Positions 1-7,867 of a stretch of DNA of 39,824 bases are shown here, one piece after another. The position numbers and the translations under genes were made by a program. The notes under the pieces are model-generated. The model made no database searches. It saw only the letters and a program-made list of their open reading frames with translations, and had not been told where the DNA came from. The stretch's first letter is position 1; each line of letters starts with the position of its first letter. Source of the stretch: Candidatus Ruthenibacterium merdigallinarum (GTDB lineage Bacteria > Bacillota > Clostridia > Oscillospirales > Ruminococcaceae); NCBI GenBank assembly GCA_019113785.1, contig DXGT01000034.1:1-39824 (forward strand). Direction: 5' to 3'.

Positions 1-543
1 CACGTCACGCAGTACGGCGCGCTGATGGACCCGCGCTGCACATGGCTGGAAAACCTTCTGATGCACGAGTACACCGAGTGCTACCTGTACTGGTCGTGCG
101 CGCAGGACGAGACCGACCGGCGCGTCAAAAAAATCTGGCAGCGCCAGCTGGAGGCGGAGGTGGGCCACCTGCACGCCGCGGCCAAACTGCTGGAGCAGCA
201 CGAAAACAAACACTGGAGCGACGTGCTGGGCGACGGCGCGTTTCCCGAGCCCATCCGCTTTGCGCCGCAGAAGGAATATATCCGCAAAGTGCTGGCCGGG
301 ACTGTGGAGGACACCGCGCTGCGCGAAGAGGTGGTGCCCTTGCGCGAGCTTGCGCCGGACGCGGACTACTGGGCCTACCAGCAGGCCGTGTGCCCGCGCG
401 CGGCGTCTGTGCCCAGCCACTGCGTCATCCGCGACGCCATCGCCGAAAACGGGCAGGACTACCGCTTCGAAGAGAGCGAGCATCCCGTTGCGGCGCTGCG
501 CACGCGCAAAAAGGACAACACCCAGCTGGCCCGCAGCGTGTAA
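1..543 (+). CDS. Hypothetical protein with ferritin-like helical motif, C-terminal part (5' end runs off the window)
   Basis: Frame is open from base 1 to the stop at 543; helix-like EYTECYLYWSCAQDE and LEAEVGHLHAA (ExxH-type) resemble ferritin-like proteins; followed by a terminator hairpin. Confidence 0.55.
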   Translation, partial: HVTQYGALMDPRCTWLENLLMHEYTECYLYWSCAQDETDRRVKKIWQRQLEAEVGHLHAAAKLLEQHENKHWSDVLGDGAFPEPIRFAPQKEYIRKVLAGTVEDTALREEVVPLRELAPDADYWAYQQAVCPRAASVPSHCVIRDAIAENGQDYRFEESEHPVAALRTRKKDNTQLARSV

Positions 544-580
544 GCGCTGCGCGCGGGCCGCATCGCCTGCCGGCAGCGCA

Positions 581-617
581 AAGGCGCAGGGGCCGTATGT
601 CCCTGCGCCTTCTTTGT
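581..617. terminator. Intrinsic terminator-like hairpin between convergent genes
   Basis: AAGGCGCAGGG (581-591) pairs with CCCTGCGCCTT (601-611), followed by a short T-rich stretch. Confidence 0.6.
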
Positions 618-651
618 CTCTTCGGTTTCAGAGCCCCGCGCGCAAAGCGCC

Positions 652-1872
652 TCACAGCACAAGGTGCCGGGGCAGGCCGTCGATGAACAGCGGCGAAAGC
701 TCCGCCTGCACCAGCGGGCGGGCGTAATCGAGGAACTCCTGCTTCATATCGGTGAAATCGTCGTTCACCCATTCCAGCGGCACCTTTTTCTCAAGGTTCG
801 CCACCTCGTGCACGTCGTGCGGCTCGGTGGTGCACTGGTACGGGTCGTTCGAAATGCGCTTCAAGGCGATCATCTCGCCCGTGTGCCCTTCAAACGCGGC
901 CTTGGCCGCCGCGCCGCCCACCTGATACGCCTCGGTGATGTCCGTGCGGCTGGCCATGTGCGCGGCGCAGCGCTGCAGCGTGGACAATTCGATCGAGCGC
1001 GTTTTTGTGTCGAGGTTCATCGCCACCTGGTTTGCCAGATAGCGCGAGGTGCCCGTCAGGCTCTGATGGCCGAACGCGTCTACAAAGTGCGCGTCGTTGG
1101 ACAGCTCGCACACGTAGCGCCCGTCCGGCAACTTGATGCCCTCGGACACGGCGATGACGATGGAGGCGCTGTCCTTCTGCATGCGCGCCACTTTTTCAAT
1201 GAAGCGGTCGACGTGGAACGGCACCTCCGGCAGGCAGATCATGTCCACGCCCTCGCAGTCGCTTGCGCGGGACAGCGCCGCCGCAGCCGTCAGCCAGCCT
1301 GCGTTGCGGCCCATGATCTCCACAATGGTGACATACTTCGTGCCGTACACCGTGGCGTCGCGCACCAGCTCCTTCATCACGATGCTGATGTATTTGGCGG
1401 CCGAGCCGTAGCCGGGCGTGTGGTCGGTGACCATCAGGTCATTGTCGATGGTCTTGGGCACGCCCATAAAGCGGATGTCGCTGCCGACGGTTTCGGCGTA
1501 GTCGGCCAGCTTGCAGATGGTGTCCATGCTGTCGTTGCCGCCGATGTAGAAGAAATAGCCGATGTCCAGCTTTTTCAGAATGGCAAACAGCTTTTCATAC
1601 ACGGCGGGGTCTTTCGCCGGGTCGGGCAGTTTGTAACGGCACGAGCCGAGGTACGACGAGGGCGTGCGCTTGAGCAGCTCCACCTCCATCGTGCCGGGCA
1701 GCTTTTCGTTCAAATCGACATATCGCTCTTCCAGAAGGCCCTGCACGCCGTTGCACATGCCGTACACGCGCGTGGCGCCGCGCTTCTGGCAGGCCTGGAA
1801 CACGCCCGCCAAACTGGCGTTGATCACCGCAGTGGGGCCGCCGCTCTGGCCTACGATCGCATTTTTTGCCAT
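652..1872 (-). CDS. 6-phosphofructokinase family protein, probably PPi-dependent
   Basis: QSGGPTAVINASL, YIGGNDSMDT, GVPKTIDNDL, EIMGRNAGWL are PFK family motifs; ATG at 1872 has better spacing from AGGAG than the GTG at 1881. Confidence 0.92.
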   Translation of the reverse strand: MAKNAIVGQSGGPTAVINASLAGVFQACQKRGATRVYGMCNGVQGLLEERYVDLNEKLPGTMEVELLKRTPSSYLGSCRYKLPDPAKDPAVYEKLFAILKKLDIGYFFYIGGNDSMDTICKLADYAETVGSDIRFMGVPKTIDNDLMVTDHTPGYGSAAKYISIVMKELVRDATVYGTKYVTIVEIMGRNAGWLTAAAALSRASDCEGVDMICLPEVPFHVDRFIEKVARMQKDSASIVIAVSEGIKLPDGRYVCELSNDAHFVDAFGHQSLTGTSRYLANQVAMNLDTKTRSIELSTLQRCAAHMASRTDITEAYQVGGAAAKAAFEGHTGEMIALKRISNDPYQCTTEPHDVHEVANLEKKVPLEWVNDDFTDMKQEFLDYARPLVQAELSPLFIDGLPRHLVL

Positions 1873-1908
1873 CCTCAACACTCCTTACTCCTTTGTGAGT
1901 TTACTCAA

Positions 1909-1914
1909 ATTATA
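1909..1914 (-). promoter_or_regulatory. Extended -10 (TGATATAAT) for the phosphofructokinase gene
   Basis: Minus strand reads ...GAGATGATATAATTTGAG; no good -35; TGAGTTTACTCA imperfect palindrome lies just downstream (1896-1907). Confidence 0.55.
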
Positions 1915-2021
1915 TCATCTCCCTCTCCGGTTTTGTAGAGGCAATTTTCACAAAAAGCCACAAAATTTATCACAAAAAGCACCATCCCTCGCCGCATGCC
2001 GCCCAAACCGTGAAAAAAAGA

Positions 2022-2050
2022 TTGACAAGGGCGCGGCCCTTTGGTATATT
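2022..2050 (+). promoter_or_regulatory. Sigma-A type promoter for tRNA-Leu
   Basis: TTGACA (2022-2027), 17-nt spacer, TATATT (2045-2050). Confidence 0.75.
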
Positions 2051-2079
2051 ATTAGTTGCGGCCACGAGCCGCCCTATAT

Positions 2080-2163
2080 GCGGAAGTGCTGGAATCGGCA
2101 GACAGGCACGTTTGAGGTGCGTGTGTCCATGACGTGTGGGTTCAAGTCCCATCTTCCGCACCA
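2080..2163 (+). tRNA. tRNA-Leu (anticodon GAG), CCA encoded
   Basis: Acceptor GCGGAAG/CTTCCGC, anticodon stem CACGT/GCGTG with loop TTGAGGT, long variable arm, GGTTCAAGTCC T-arm, ACCA end. Confidence 0.95.
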
Positions 2164-2164
2164 G

Positions 2165-2197
2165 AAAACCCGAGCGCAACCGCGCTCGGGTTTTTTC
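2165..2197. terminator. Intrinsic terminator after tRNA-Leu
   Basis: AAAACCCGAGCGC-AACC-GCGCTCGGGTTTTTT hairpin with T-run. Confidence 0.9.
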
Positions 2198-2271
2198 TTT
2201 TTTCTCTCCTCCGGCGGCGCTGCGGCGGGAAATATTTACACGCAGTTCACAGATTGCGGGGATGGATGCGG

Positions 2272-2297
2272 TATAATTGCTAATAGTATTAGCAATT
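2272..2297 (+). promoter_or_regulatory. TATAAT -10 overlapped by a perfect inverted-repeat operator
   Basis: TATAAT at 2272-2277; AATTGCTAAT-AGT-ATTAGCAATT (2275-2297), 10-bp perfect arms. Confidence 0.75.
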
Positions 2298-2314
2298 GAA
2301 GGGAGCGTTCCGCG

Positions 2315-2785
2315 ATGGATTACCGCGCGATCGCACAGTCGCTGGTGGAGCTGCATGCCGCGCTGCGCCTGGGGCCCGTTGCGCGCCAGCTCTCCGAGCT
2401 GGACTGCGGCACGTTTCTGGCGCTGCAATTGCTCTCGTCCGGCGACGCCCACCCGTGCGAGCTCAGCCGCAAAATGGGCGTCAGCACGGCGCGCGTGGCG
2501 GCGCTGGTGAACCATCTGGAGCGCGGCGGCCTCGCCGTGCGCCGCCCCGACCCGGACGACAGCCGCGCGGTGACCGTGTCGCTGACGCCGGCCGGCAAGG
2601 CGCGCATCTGCGAAAAGCGCGAGGCCGCGGTGAGCGCATTGGCCGGGGCGCTGCAGGCGCTCGGGCCGCGGGAGGCGCAGGCGTATCTGCGCATCCAGCG
2701 CAAGATCCTCTCCCATATGACGCAGCATGGCCAGAGCGCATCCGGGCTGTGCGCAGAAAAGGAGGCCATGCAGATCTGTGAATGA
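2315..2785 (+). CDS. MarR family transcriptional regulator
   Basis: Winged-helix pattern PCELSRKMGVSTARVAALVNHLERGGLAVRRPDPDDSRAVTVSLTPAG. Confidence 0.92.
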   Translation: MDYRAIAQSLVELHAALRLGPVARQLSELDCGTFLALQLLSSGDAHPCELSRKMGVSTARVAALVNHLERGGLAVRRPDPDDSRAVTVSLTPAGKARICEKREAAVSALAGALQALGPREAQAYLRIQRKILSHMTQHGQSASGLCAEKEAMQICE

Positions 2786-4298
2786 AAAGCTGAAAGAAAA
2801 AATTTCCGAGTCGCTCTCCAGCGTGATGCCGATCACGGTGATCGTGCTGCTTTTGAGCGTCACGCTGGTGCCGCTGGAAAACGGCACGTGGACGCTGTTT
2901 TTGTGCGGCGCGGCGCTTTTGATCGTCGGCATGGGCTTTTTCCAGCTGGGTGCGGAAATGGCCATGACGCCGCTGGGCCAGGGCGTCGGCGGGCGTCTGA
3001 TCAAAAGCCGCCGCATTCCCGTGATGCTGCTGGCCGCCTTCGGCATGGGCGTGCTCATCACCATCGCCGAGCCCGACCTGCAGGTGCTGGCCAACCAGGT
3101 GGCGTCCATCCCGAACCCGGTGCTGATTTGGACGGTAGCTGCGGGCGTGGGCGTTTTCCTGGCGGCGGCCGTGCTGCGCATCCTTCTGCACATGAGCCTT
3201 GCGCGGATTTTGCTGGCGCTGTATGTGTTCCTGTTCGCGCTCTCCTTCTTCTCGCCCGACGCGTTCACCGCCGTGGCGTTCGACTCCGGCGGCGTGACCA
3301 CCGGCCCGATGACCGTGCCCTTTATCATGGCGCTGGGCGTGGGCCTGTCCGCCGCCCGCAGCGACCGCGACGGCGCCACCGACAGCTTCGGCCTTGTGGC
3401 GCTGTGCAGCGTGGGGCCCATTTTGACCGTGCTTTTGCTGGGCATCTTTTACAACCCCACCGACGCCGCGTACACCGCGGCCGAGATCCCGGCCGTCGTC
3501 ACCACGCAGGACGTGCTGCGCGTGTTCGCCGCCGCCCTGCCCCACTACGCCAAAGAAGTCGCCGTCAGCCTTTTGCCCATCGCGGGCGTATTCGCGCTGT
3601 TCCAACTGGCGACGCGCTGCTACCACCGCCGGCAGGTGCTGCGCATGATCGTGGGCTTTGTGTACACGATCGCCGGCCTGATTTTGTTTTTGACCGGTGT
3701 GAACGTCGGTTTCGCCCCGGTTGGCAGCCTGCTGGGCAGCGGCCTTGCCGGCGGGGCGTTCAAATGGCTGATGGCGCCCATCGGCGCCGTGATCGGCTAT
3801 TACATCGTAAAGGCCGAGCCCGCCGTGCAGGTGCTCAACAAGCAGGTGGAGGACATCACCGGCGGCACCATTTCGCGGGGGATGATGAACATGGCGCTGT
3901 CCGCGGGCGTGGCGTGCGCCGTAGCACTGTCGATGGCGCGCGTTTTGACGGGGTTCAACATCTACTGGGTGCTCATTCCCGGCTACGCGCTCGCCCTTGC
4001 GATGAGCCGCTTTGTGCCTGCCGTGTTCGTGGGCATCGCGTTCGACTCCGGCGGCGTCGCCAGCGGGCCCATGACGTCCACGTTCCTTCTGCCGCTCTCC
4101 ATGGGCGCCTGCGCGGCCGTGGGCGGCAATGTGGTCACGGACGCGTTCGGCGTGGTGGCGCTGGTGGCGCTGGCGCCGCTGATTGCCATTCAGGTGATGG
4201 GGCTGGTGTACGCGCGCCGTGCGCAGGCCGCGCCCGCGCCCCTGCCCGCTGCGGCGGATGAGGATACCATCGTTGAGATCGAGGAGGATTTCGAATGA
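2778..4298 (+). CDS. DUF1538 family integral membrane protein (probable transporter), internally duplicated
   Basis: Multi-pass hydrophobic; repeated signatures AFDSGGVTTGPMTVPF and AFDSGGVASGPMTSTF; probable GTG start at 2778 overlaps the marR stop. Confidence 0.85.
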   Translation: MNEKLKEKISESLSSVMPITVIVLLLSVTLVPLENGTWTLFLCGAALLIVGMGFFQLGAEMAMTPLGQGVGGRLIKSRRIPVMLLAAFGMGVLITIAEPDLQVLANQVASIPNPVLIWTVAAGVGVFLAAAVLRILLHMSLARILLALYVFLFALSFFSPDAFTAVAFDSGGVTTGPMTVPFIMALGVGLSAARSDRDGATDSFGLVALCSVGPILTVLLLGIFYNPTDAAYTAAEIPAVVTTQDVLRVFAAALPHYAKEVAVSLLPIAGVFALFQLATRCYHRRQVLRMIVGFVYTIAGLILFLTGVNVGFAPVGSLLGSGLAGGAFKWLMAPIGAVIGYYIVKAEPAVQVLNKQVEDITGGTISRGMMNMALSAGVACAVALSMARVLTGFNIYWVLIPGYALALAMSRFVPAVFVGIAFDSGGVASGPMTSTFLLPLSMGACAAVGGNVVTDAFGVVALVALAPLIAIQVMGLVYARRAQAAPAPLPAAADEDTIVEIEEDFE

Positions 4299-5032
4299 AC
4301 ATTCTGCGCCTTGACGCGCATTCGCAAGAGGGAAAGCAAGCTGCGCCGCGCATGGCGATGTTCGTGACGCGCACGGAGGACGAAAAAAAACTCGCGCATA
4401 TTCTGGACGCTCTGCATGTGCCCGTCAGCTTCCAGTGCCGCGCAAGCGGCACCGCCCCGTCGGAGCTGCTGGATATTTTCGGTTTGGGCGGCACGGCGCG
4501 CCTTGTCACGGCGGGCTTTGTGCCGCGCGGCGCGGTGCGCGCGCTGTTCGCGCAGACGGGCCGCGAACTGGGCTTTCACCGGCGCGGCGGCGGCATCGTG
4601 TTCACGGTGCCGGTCACCGGATTGCTGGGGCCGCTGTATCATCTGCTTTGTGAAGAAACACGCGCGCTTGCAAACGGGCGCGCCGGGGAAAGGACGGAAA
4701 ACGATATGGAGCAAGTGGAGGAAAGATCCCGCTACAATGTGATCTGGGCCAGCGTGTCGGCGGGCTGCAGCGACGATGTGATCGACGCCGCGCGCGCGGC
4801 CGGCGCCAAGGGCGGCACGGTGCTGCACGGCCGCCGGCGCGTCTCGCCGCAGGCCAGCGCGCACTTTGGCATTCCCATGCAGGACGAGCAGGAATTTGTG
4901 ATGATCGTCGTGCCGCGCGAGAAAAAGACGGACGTGATGGCGGCGATCGGCGAAAAGTGCGGGCTGCACAGCCCGGCGCACGGCATGGTGCTGTCCCTTC
5001 CCATCGACGAGGCCATCGGGCTGGAGGGATAA
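4295..5032 (+). CDS. PII (GlnB/GlnK-like) family protein, apparently two PII-like modules
   Basis: ATGA overlap with the DUF1538 gene; C-terminal half has AARAAGAKGGTVLHGRRR and EQEFVMIVVPREKKTDVMAAI, typical of PII-type regulators. Confidence 0.8.
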   Translation: MNILRLDAHSQEGKQAAPRMAMFVTRTEDEKKLAHILDALHVPVSFQCRASGTAPSELLDIFGLGGTARLVTAGFVPRGAVRALFAQTGRELGFHRRGGGIVFTVPVTGLLGPLYHLLCEETRALANGRAGERTENDMEQVEERSRYNVIWASVSAGCSDDVIDAARAAGAKGGTVLHGRRRVSPQASAHFGIPMQDEQEFVMIVVPREKKTDVMAAIGEKCGLHSPAHGMVLSLPIDEAIGLEG

Positions 5033-5128
5033 GCGCGCTCTGCACCCCCCGGATAAAAAATATGGATACCCCGGCGCCCGGCTGCGCATACTGACGGTGT
5101 AAGCGCACAGAGGCAAGGGGGTGTCCTT

Positions 5129-5320
5129 ATGAAAAAAGACGCGCACAAGCCGGCCGGACGCCGCGCCGGCGCATCCGGGCGCATCGTGGCCAGCGCAGGG
5201 GGCGCTTTTGCGCAGCGGCCCGGCGAGAGCGAGTACAAAAGCCTGACGCAGGACGCGTGGTTCCCGTCCCTGTACGAGGACGACCGCGCAGACGCGCCCG
5301 ATGAATGGGATGCGGACTGA
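5129..5320 (+). CDS. Small charged hypothetical protein (63 aa)
   Basis: ATG preceded by AAGGGGG; followed by a strong terminator; no recognised family. Confidence 0.45.
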   Translation: MKKDAHKPAGRRAGASGRIVASAGGAFAQRPGESEYKSLTQDAWFPSLYEDDRADAPDEWDAD

Positions 5321-5386
5321 CGCCCCTTTTGCATCGGCGCAAAGGCGCGGCAGCGTCCAAGGCCCGCTTTTTACAATTCCAAACGG

Positions 5387-5445
5387 AAGGGCCGCCGCCC
5401 TGCGAACGCGCACATCGCGCTTTGCAGGGCGGCGGCCCTTTTTGC
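5387..5445. terminator. Intrinsic terminator with 17-bp stem
   Basis: AAGGGCCGCCGCCCTGC (5387-5403) pairs with GCAGGGCGGCGGCCCTT (5424-5440), then T-rich tract. Confidence 0.85.
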
Positions 5446-5467
5446 TTTTTTCGGACGCGGGCGGCTT

Positions 5468-7867
5468 TTACCCGCCGGCCCGTCCCCCCTTTTGCCGCGG
5501 CGGGCGATTGCACAGCGCCAGCAGCTTTTCCAGCTGCGCGAACGTGACAAAGCCGCGCAGATTGTACGCGAGATTTTTGAACGGCAGGTCGCGCACGGCC
5601 GTGGCCGCCACGCGCCGGTTGACGGCGGGGTTCGGCGAAAATTTCAGCACGTGCATCGTCACGCGCACGGCCAGCTGCTCCAGCCGCCGCGCCAGAGGCG
5701 AAGCGCGCATCTCGCCCAGCGTGGTCTCCATCGTGTACTGCCCGGGCGCAAGCGGCCCGTTCGAGGCCGGCGCGCAGCCGCTCAGCGCGCAGAACCACGC
5801 CTGCGGGAACGCATTGTCGCAAAATGCGCCGTAGGGTCCGTCCGCGCTGTGCGCAAAGTCCGGGTGCAGCGCGTCGCCGGCCAGCGTCAACGGCGCCGAC
5901 AGGTGCAGATCGCGGCTGGAGGCCCCGACGCTGACGCGGTACGCGCCCTGCTCCACAGCAAACGCGTGCGCCGAAACATCCCAAACGGCAAAGTTTTCGC
6001 GCGCGATGCGCAGCTCCACACACCGGCTTTCGCCCGCGGCCAGTTCCACGCGCGCAAAGCCCGCCAGCGTGCGCACCGCCCGGTGCACGGCCGAGCCGCA
6101 TTTTTGCACGTACACCTGCGCCACCTCGGCGCCTGCGCGCGCTCCCTCATTGCGCAGCGTGAAGCGCACGCGCACCGCGCCGTCCGCAAGCGGCTCGCAC
6201 ACAAGGCCCTCGTAGGCAAAGCGCGTGTAGCTCAGTCCGTGCCCGAACGCAAAGCGCACGTCCCGGCCCGCCTTGTCGTAATAGCGATAGCCGACGTAGA
6301 TGCTCTCGTTGTAGGTGGCCGTGCGCGGACCCATGGGCCAGCAGTGCGCGCACGGCACGTCGCCCGCGGCCAGCGGCCAGGTCTCGGCCAGCTTGCCGCA
6401 GGGGTTTGCGCGGCCCCACAGCAGCTGCACAAGCGCCGGGCCGCCCTGCTCGCCGCCAAGGCCCGCATACAGCACCGCCCTGGCGCAACCTGCCCACGGC
6501 ATCTCGACGGGCGCGCCGCCGCACAGCACGACGACGATCTTTTTGCCCCGCTTTGCCAGCAGGCGCAAAAGGCGCGTCTGGTTCTGCGGCAGGCGCATAT
6601 GCGGGCGGTCATAGCCCTCGCTTTCAAAAATCTCCGTCAGGCCCAGGAAACACAGCACTGTGTCGGCCTGCGCCGCGCAGGCCAGCGCCGCGCGCTCCAG
6701 CGCTTCGTCAGGGCGCGGGTCCGCCAGCCGGTAGCCGGCGCTGTAGCGCACGCGAACGCCCTCGGCGCGCAGCGCGTCGAGGAACGAAACGCCGCGCGCG
6801 TTCACAAGGCTCGAACCCGAGCCCTGATAGCGCGGGCGGCGCGCCAGCGCGCCGATCACGGCCACGTTTTCCCCTTTGGCAAGCGGCAGTGCGCCGTCCT
6901 CGTTTTTCATCAGCACGGCGCTCTCCAGCGCGGCGCGCAGCGCCAGCTCTCGCCAGCGCCGCCAATGCGCATCGGGCGCGGCGGGCGCTTTTTTTGCATA
7001 GCGGAACACAAGGCGCAGCACGCGCCGGCAGCATTCGTCCACCGCCTCCTCCCGCAGCGCGCCGCTGCGCACGGCGGCCACGACCTGCCGCGCCGTCTCG
7101 CCGCCCGAGGCCGGCATCTCAAGGTCCAGCCCCGCGCGCACGGCGGCCACGCGGTCGTTGAGGGCACCCCAGTCGCTGACAACAAGGCCTTCAAACCCCC
7201 ACTCGCGGCGCAAAATGTCCCGCAGCAGGCCGGTGTGTTCCGTGACTTTTGTGCCGCCCAGCCGGTTGTAGCTGGCCATCACCGTCGCGGGGCGTCCCTC
7301 CTTGACGGCGATCTCGAACGGCTTTAAATAGATCTCGCGCAGCGCGCGCTCGTCGATCTCGGACGAGGCGCGCATGCGCCAGCTCTCCTGGTTGTTGGCG
7401 GCGTAATGCTTGAGCGAAGCGCCCACGCCGCCGCTTTGCAGGCCGCGAATCCACGCCGCGCCCAGCTTGCCGGCCAGCAGCGGGTCCTCGGAGTAATACT
7501 CGAAATTGCGCCCGCACAGCGGGCTGCGCTTGATGTTGACGCCCGGGCCCAGCAGCACCTGCACGTCCTGCGCGGCGCTCTCCTGCGCAAGGGCGCGGCC
7601 CACCTCGGCGCACAGGGCTTCGTCCCAGCTGCACGCCAGCGTGGCGGCCGTGGGGTAACAGGTGGCCGGCAGGCTGCGCCCGCCGTTTTTCTTTTCGTCC
7701 CACGGCGCTTCGCGCCGCACGCCGTGCGGCCCGTCCGCCATGCGCAGCGAGGGCACGCCCTTCGCCGGCACGGCCCTGGTGCGCCAGAAGTCGCGCCCGG
7801 TCAAAAGCGACGCCTTCTCCTCCAGCGTCAGGCTCTGCAAAACCTGTTCCAACGTCCGTTTTTTCAT
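5468..7867 (-). CDS. Glycoside hydrolase family 3 beta-glucosidase-like protein
   Basis: GPGVNIKRSPLCGRNFEYYSEDP, SLKHYAANNQE, VMASYNRLGG, GLVVSDWGA and C-terminal Fn3-like region; ATG at 7867 overlaps the rarA stop (ATGA). Confidence 0.93.
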   Translation of the reverse strand: MKKRTLEQVLQSLTLEEKASLLTGRDFWRTRAVPAKGVPSLRMADGPHGVRREAPWDEKKNGGRSLPATCYPTAATLACSWDEALCAEVGRALAQESAAQDVQVLLGPGVNIKRSPLCGRNFEYYSEDPLLAGKLGAAWIRGLQSGGVGASLKHYAANNQESWRMRASSEIDERALREIYLKPFEIAVKEGRPATVMASYNRLGGTKVTEHTGLLRDILRREWGFEGLVVSDWGALNDRVAAVRAGLDLEMPASGGETARQVVAAVRSGALREEAVDECCRRVLRLVFRYAKKAPAAPDAHWRRWRELALRAALESAVLMKNEDGALPLAKGENVAVIGALARRPRYQGSGSSLVNARGVSFLDALRAEGVRVRYSAGYRLADPRPDEALERAALACAAQADTVLCFLGLTEIFESEGYDRPHMRLPQNQTRLLRLLAKRGKKIVVVLCGGAPVEMPWAGCARAVLYAGLGGEQGGPALVQLLWGRANPCGKLAETWPLAAGDVPCAHCWPMGPRTATYNESIYVGYRYYDKAGRDVRFAFGHGLSYTRFAYEGLVCEPLADGAVRVRFTLRNEGARAGAEVAQVYVQKCGSAVHRAVRTLAGFARVELAAGESRCVELRIARENFAVWDVSAHAFAVEQGAYRVSVGASSRDLHLSAPLTLAGDALHPDFAHSADGPYGAFCDNAFPQAWFCALSGCAPASNGPLAPGQYTMETTLGEMRASPLARRLEQLAVRVTMHVLKFSPNPAVNRRVAATAVRDLPFKNLAYNLRGFVTFAQLEKLLALCNRPPRQKGGRAGG

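Noticed and set aside
5404-5423. Loop of the large terminator as a separate small RNA
   Set aside because: Explained as the loop of the intrinsic terminator at 5387-5445; no independent promoter.
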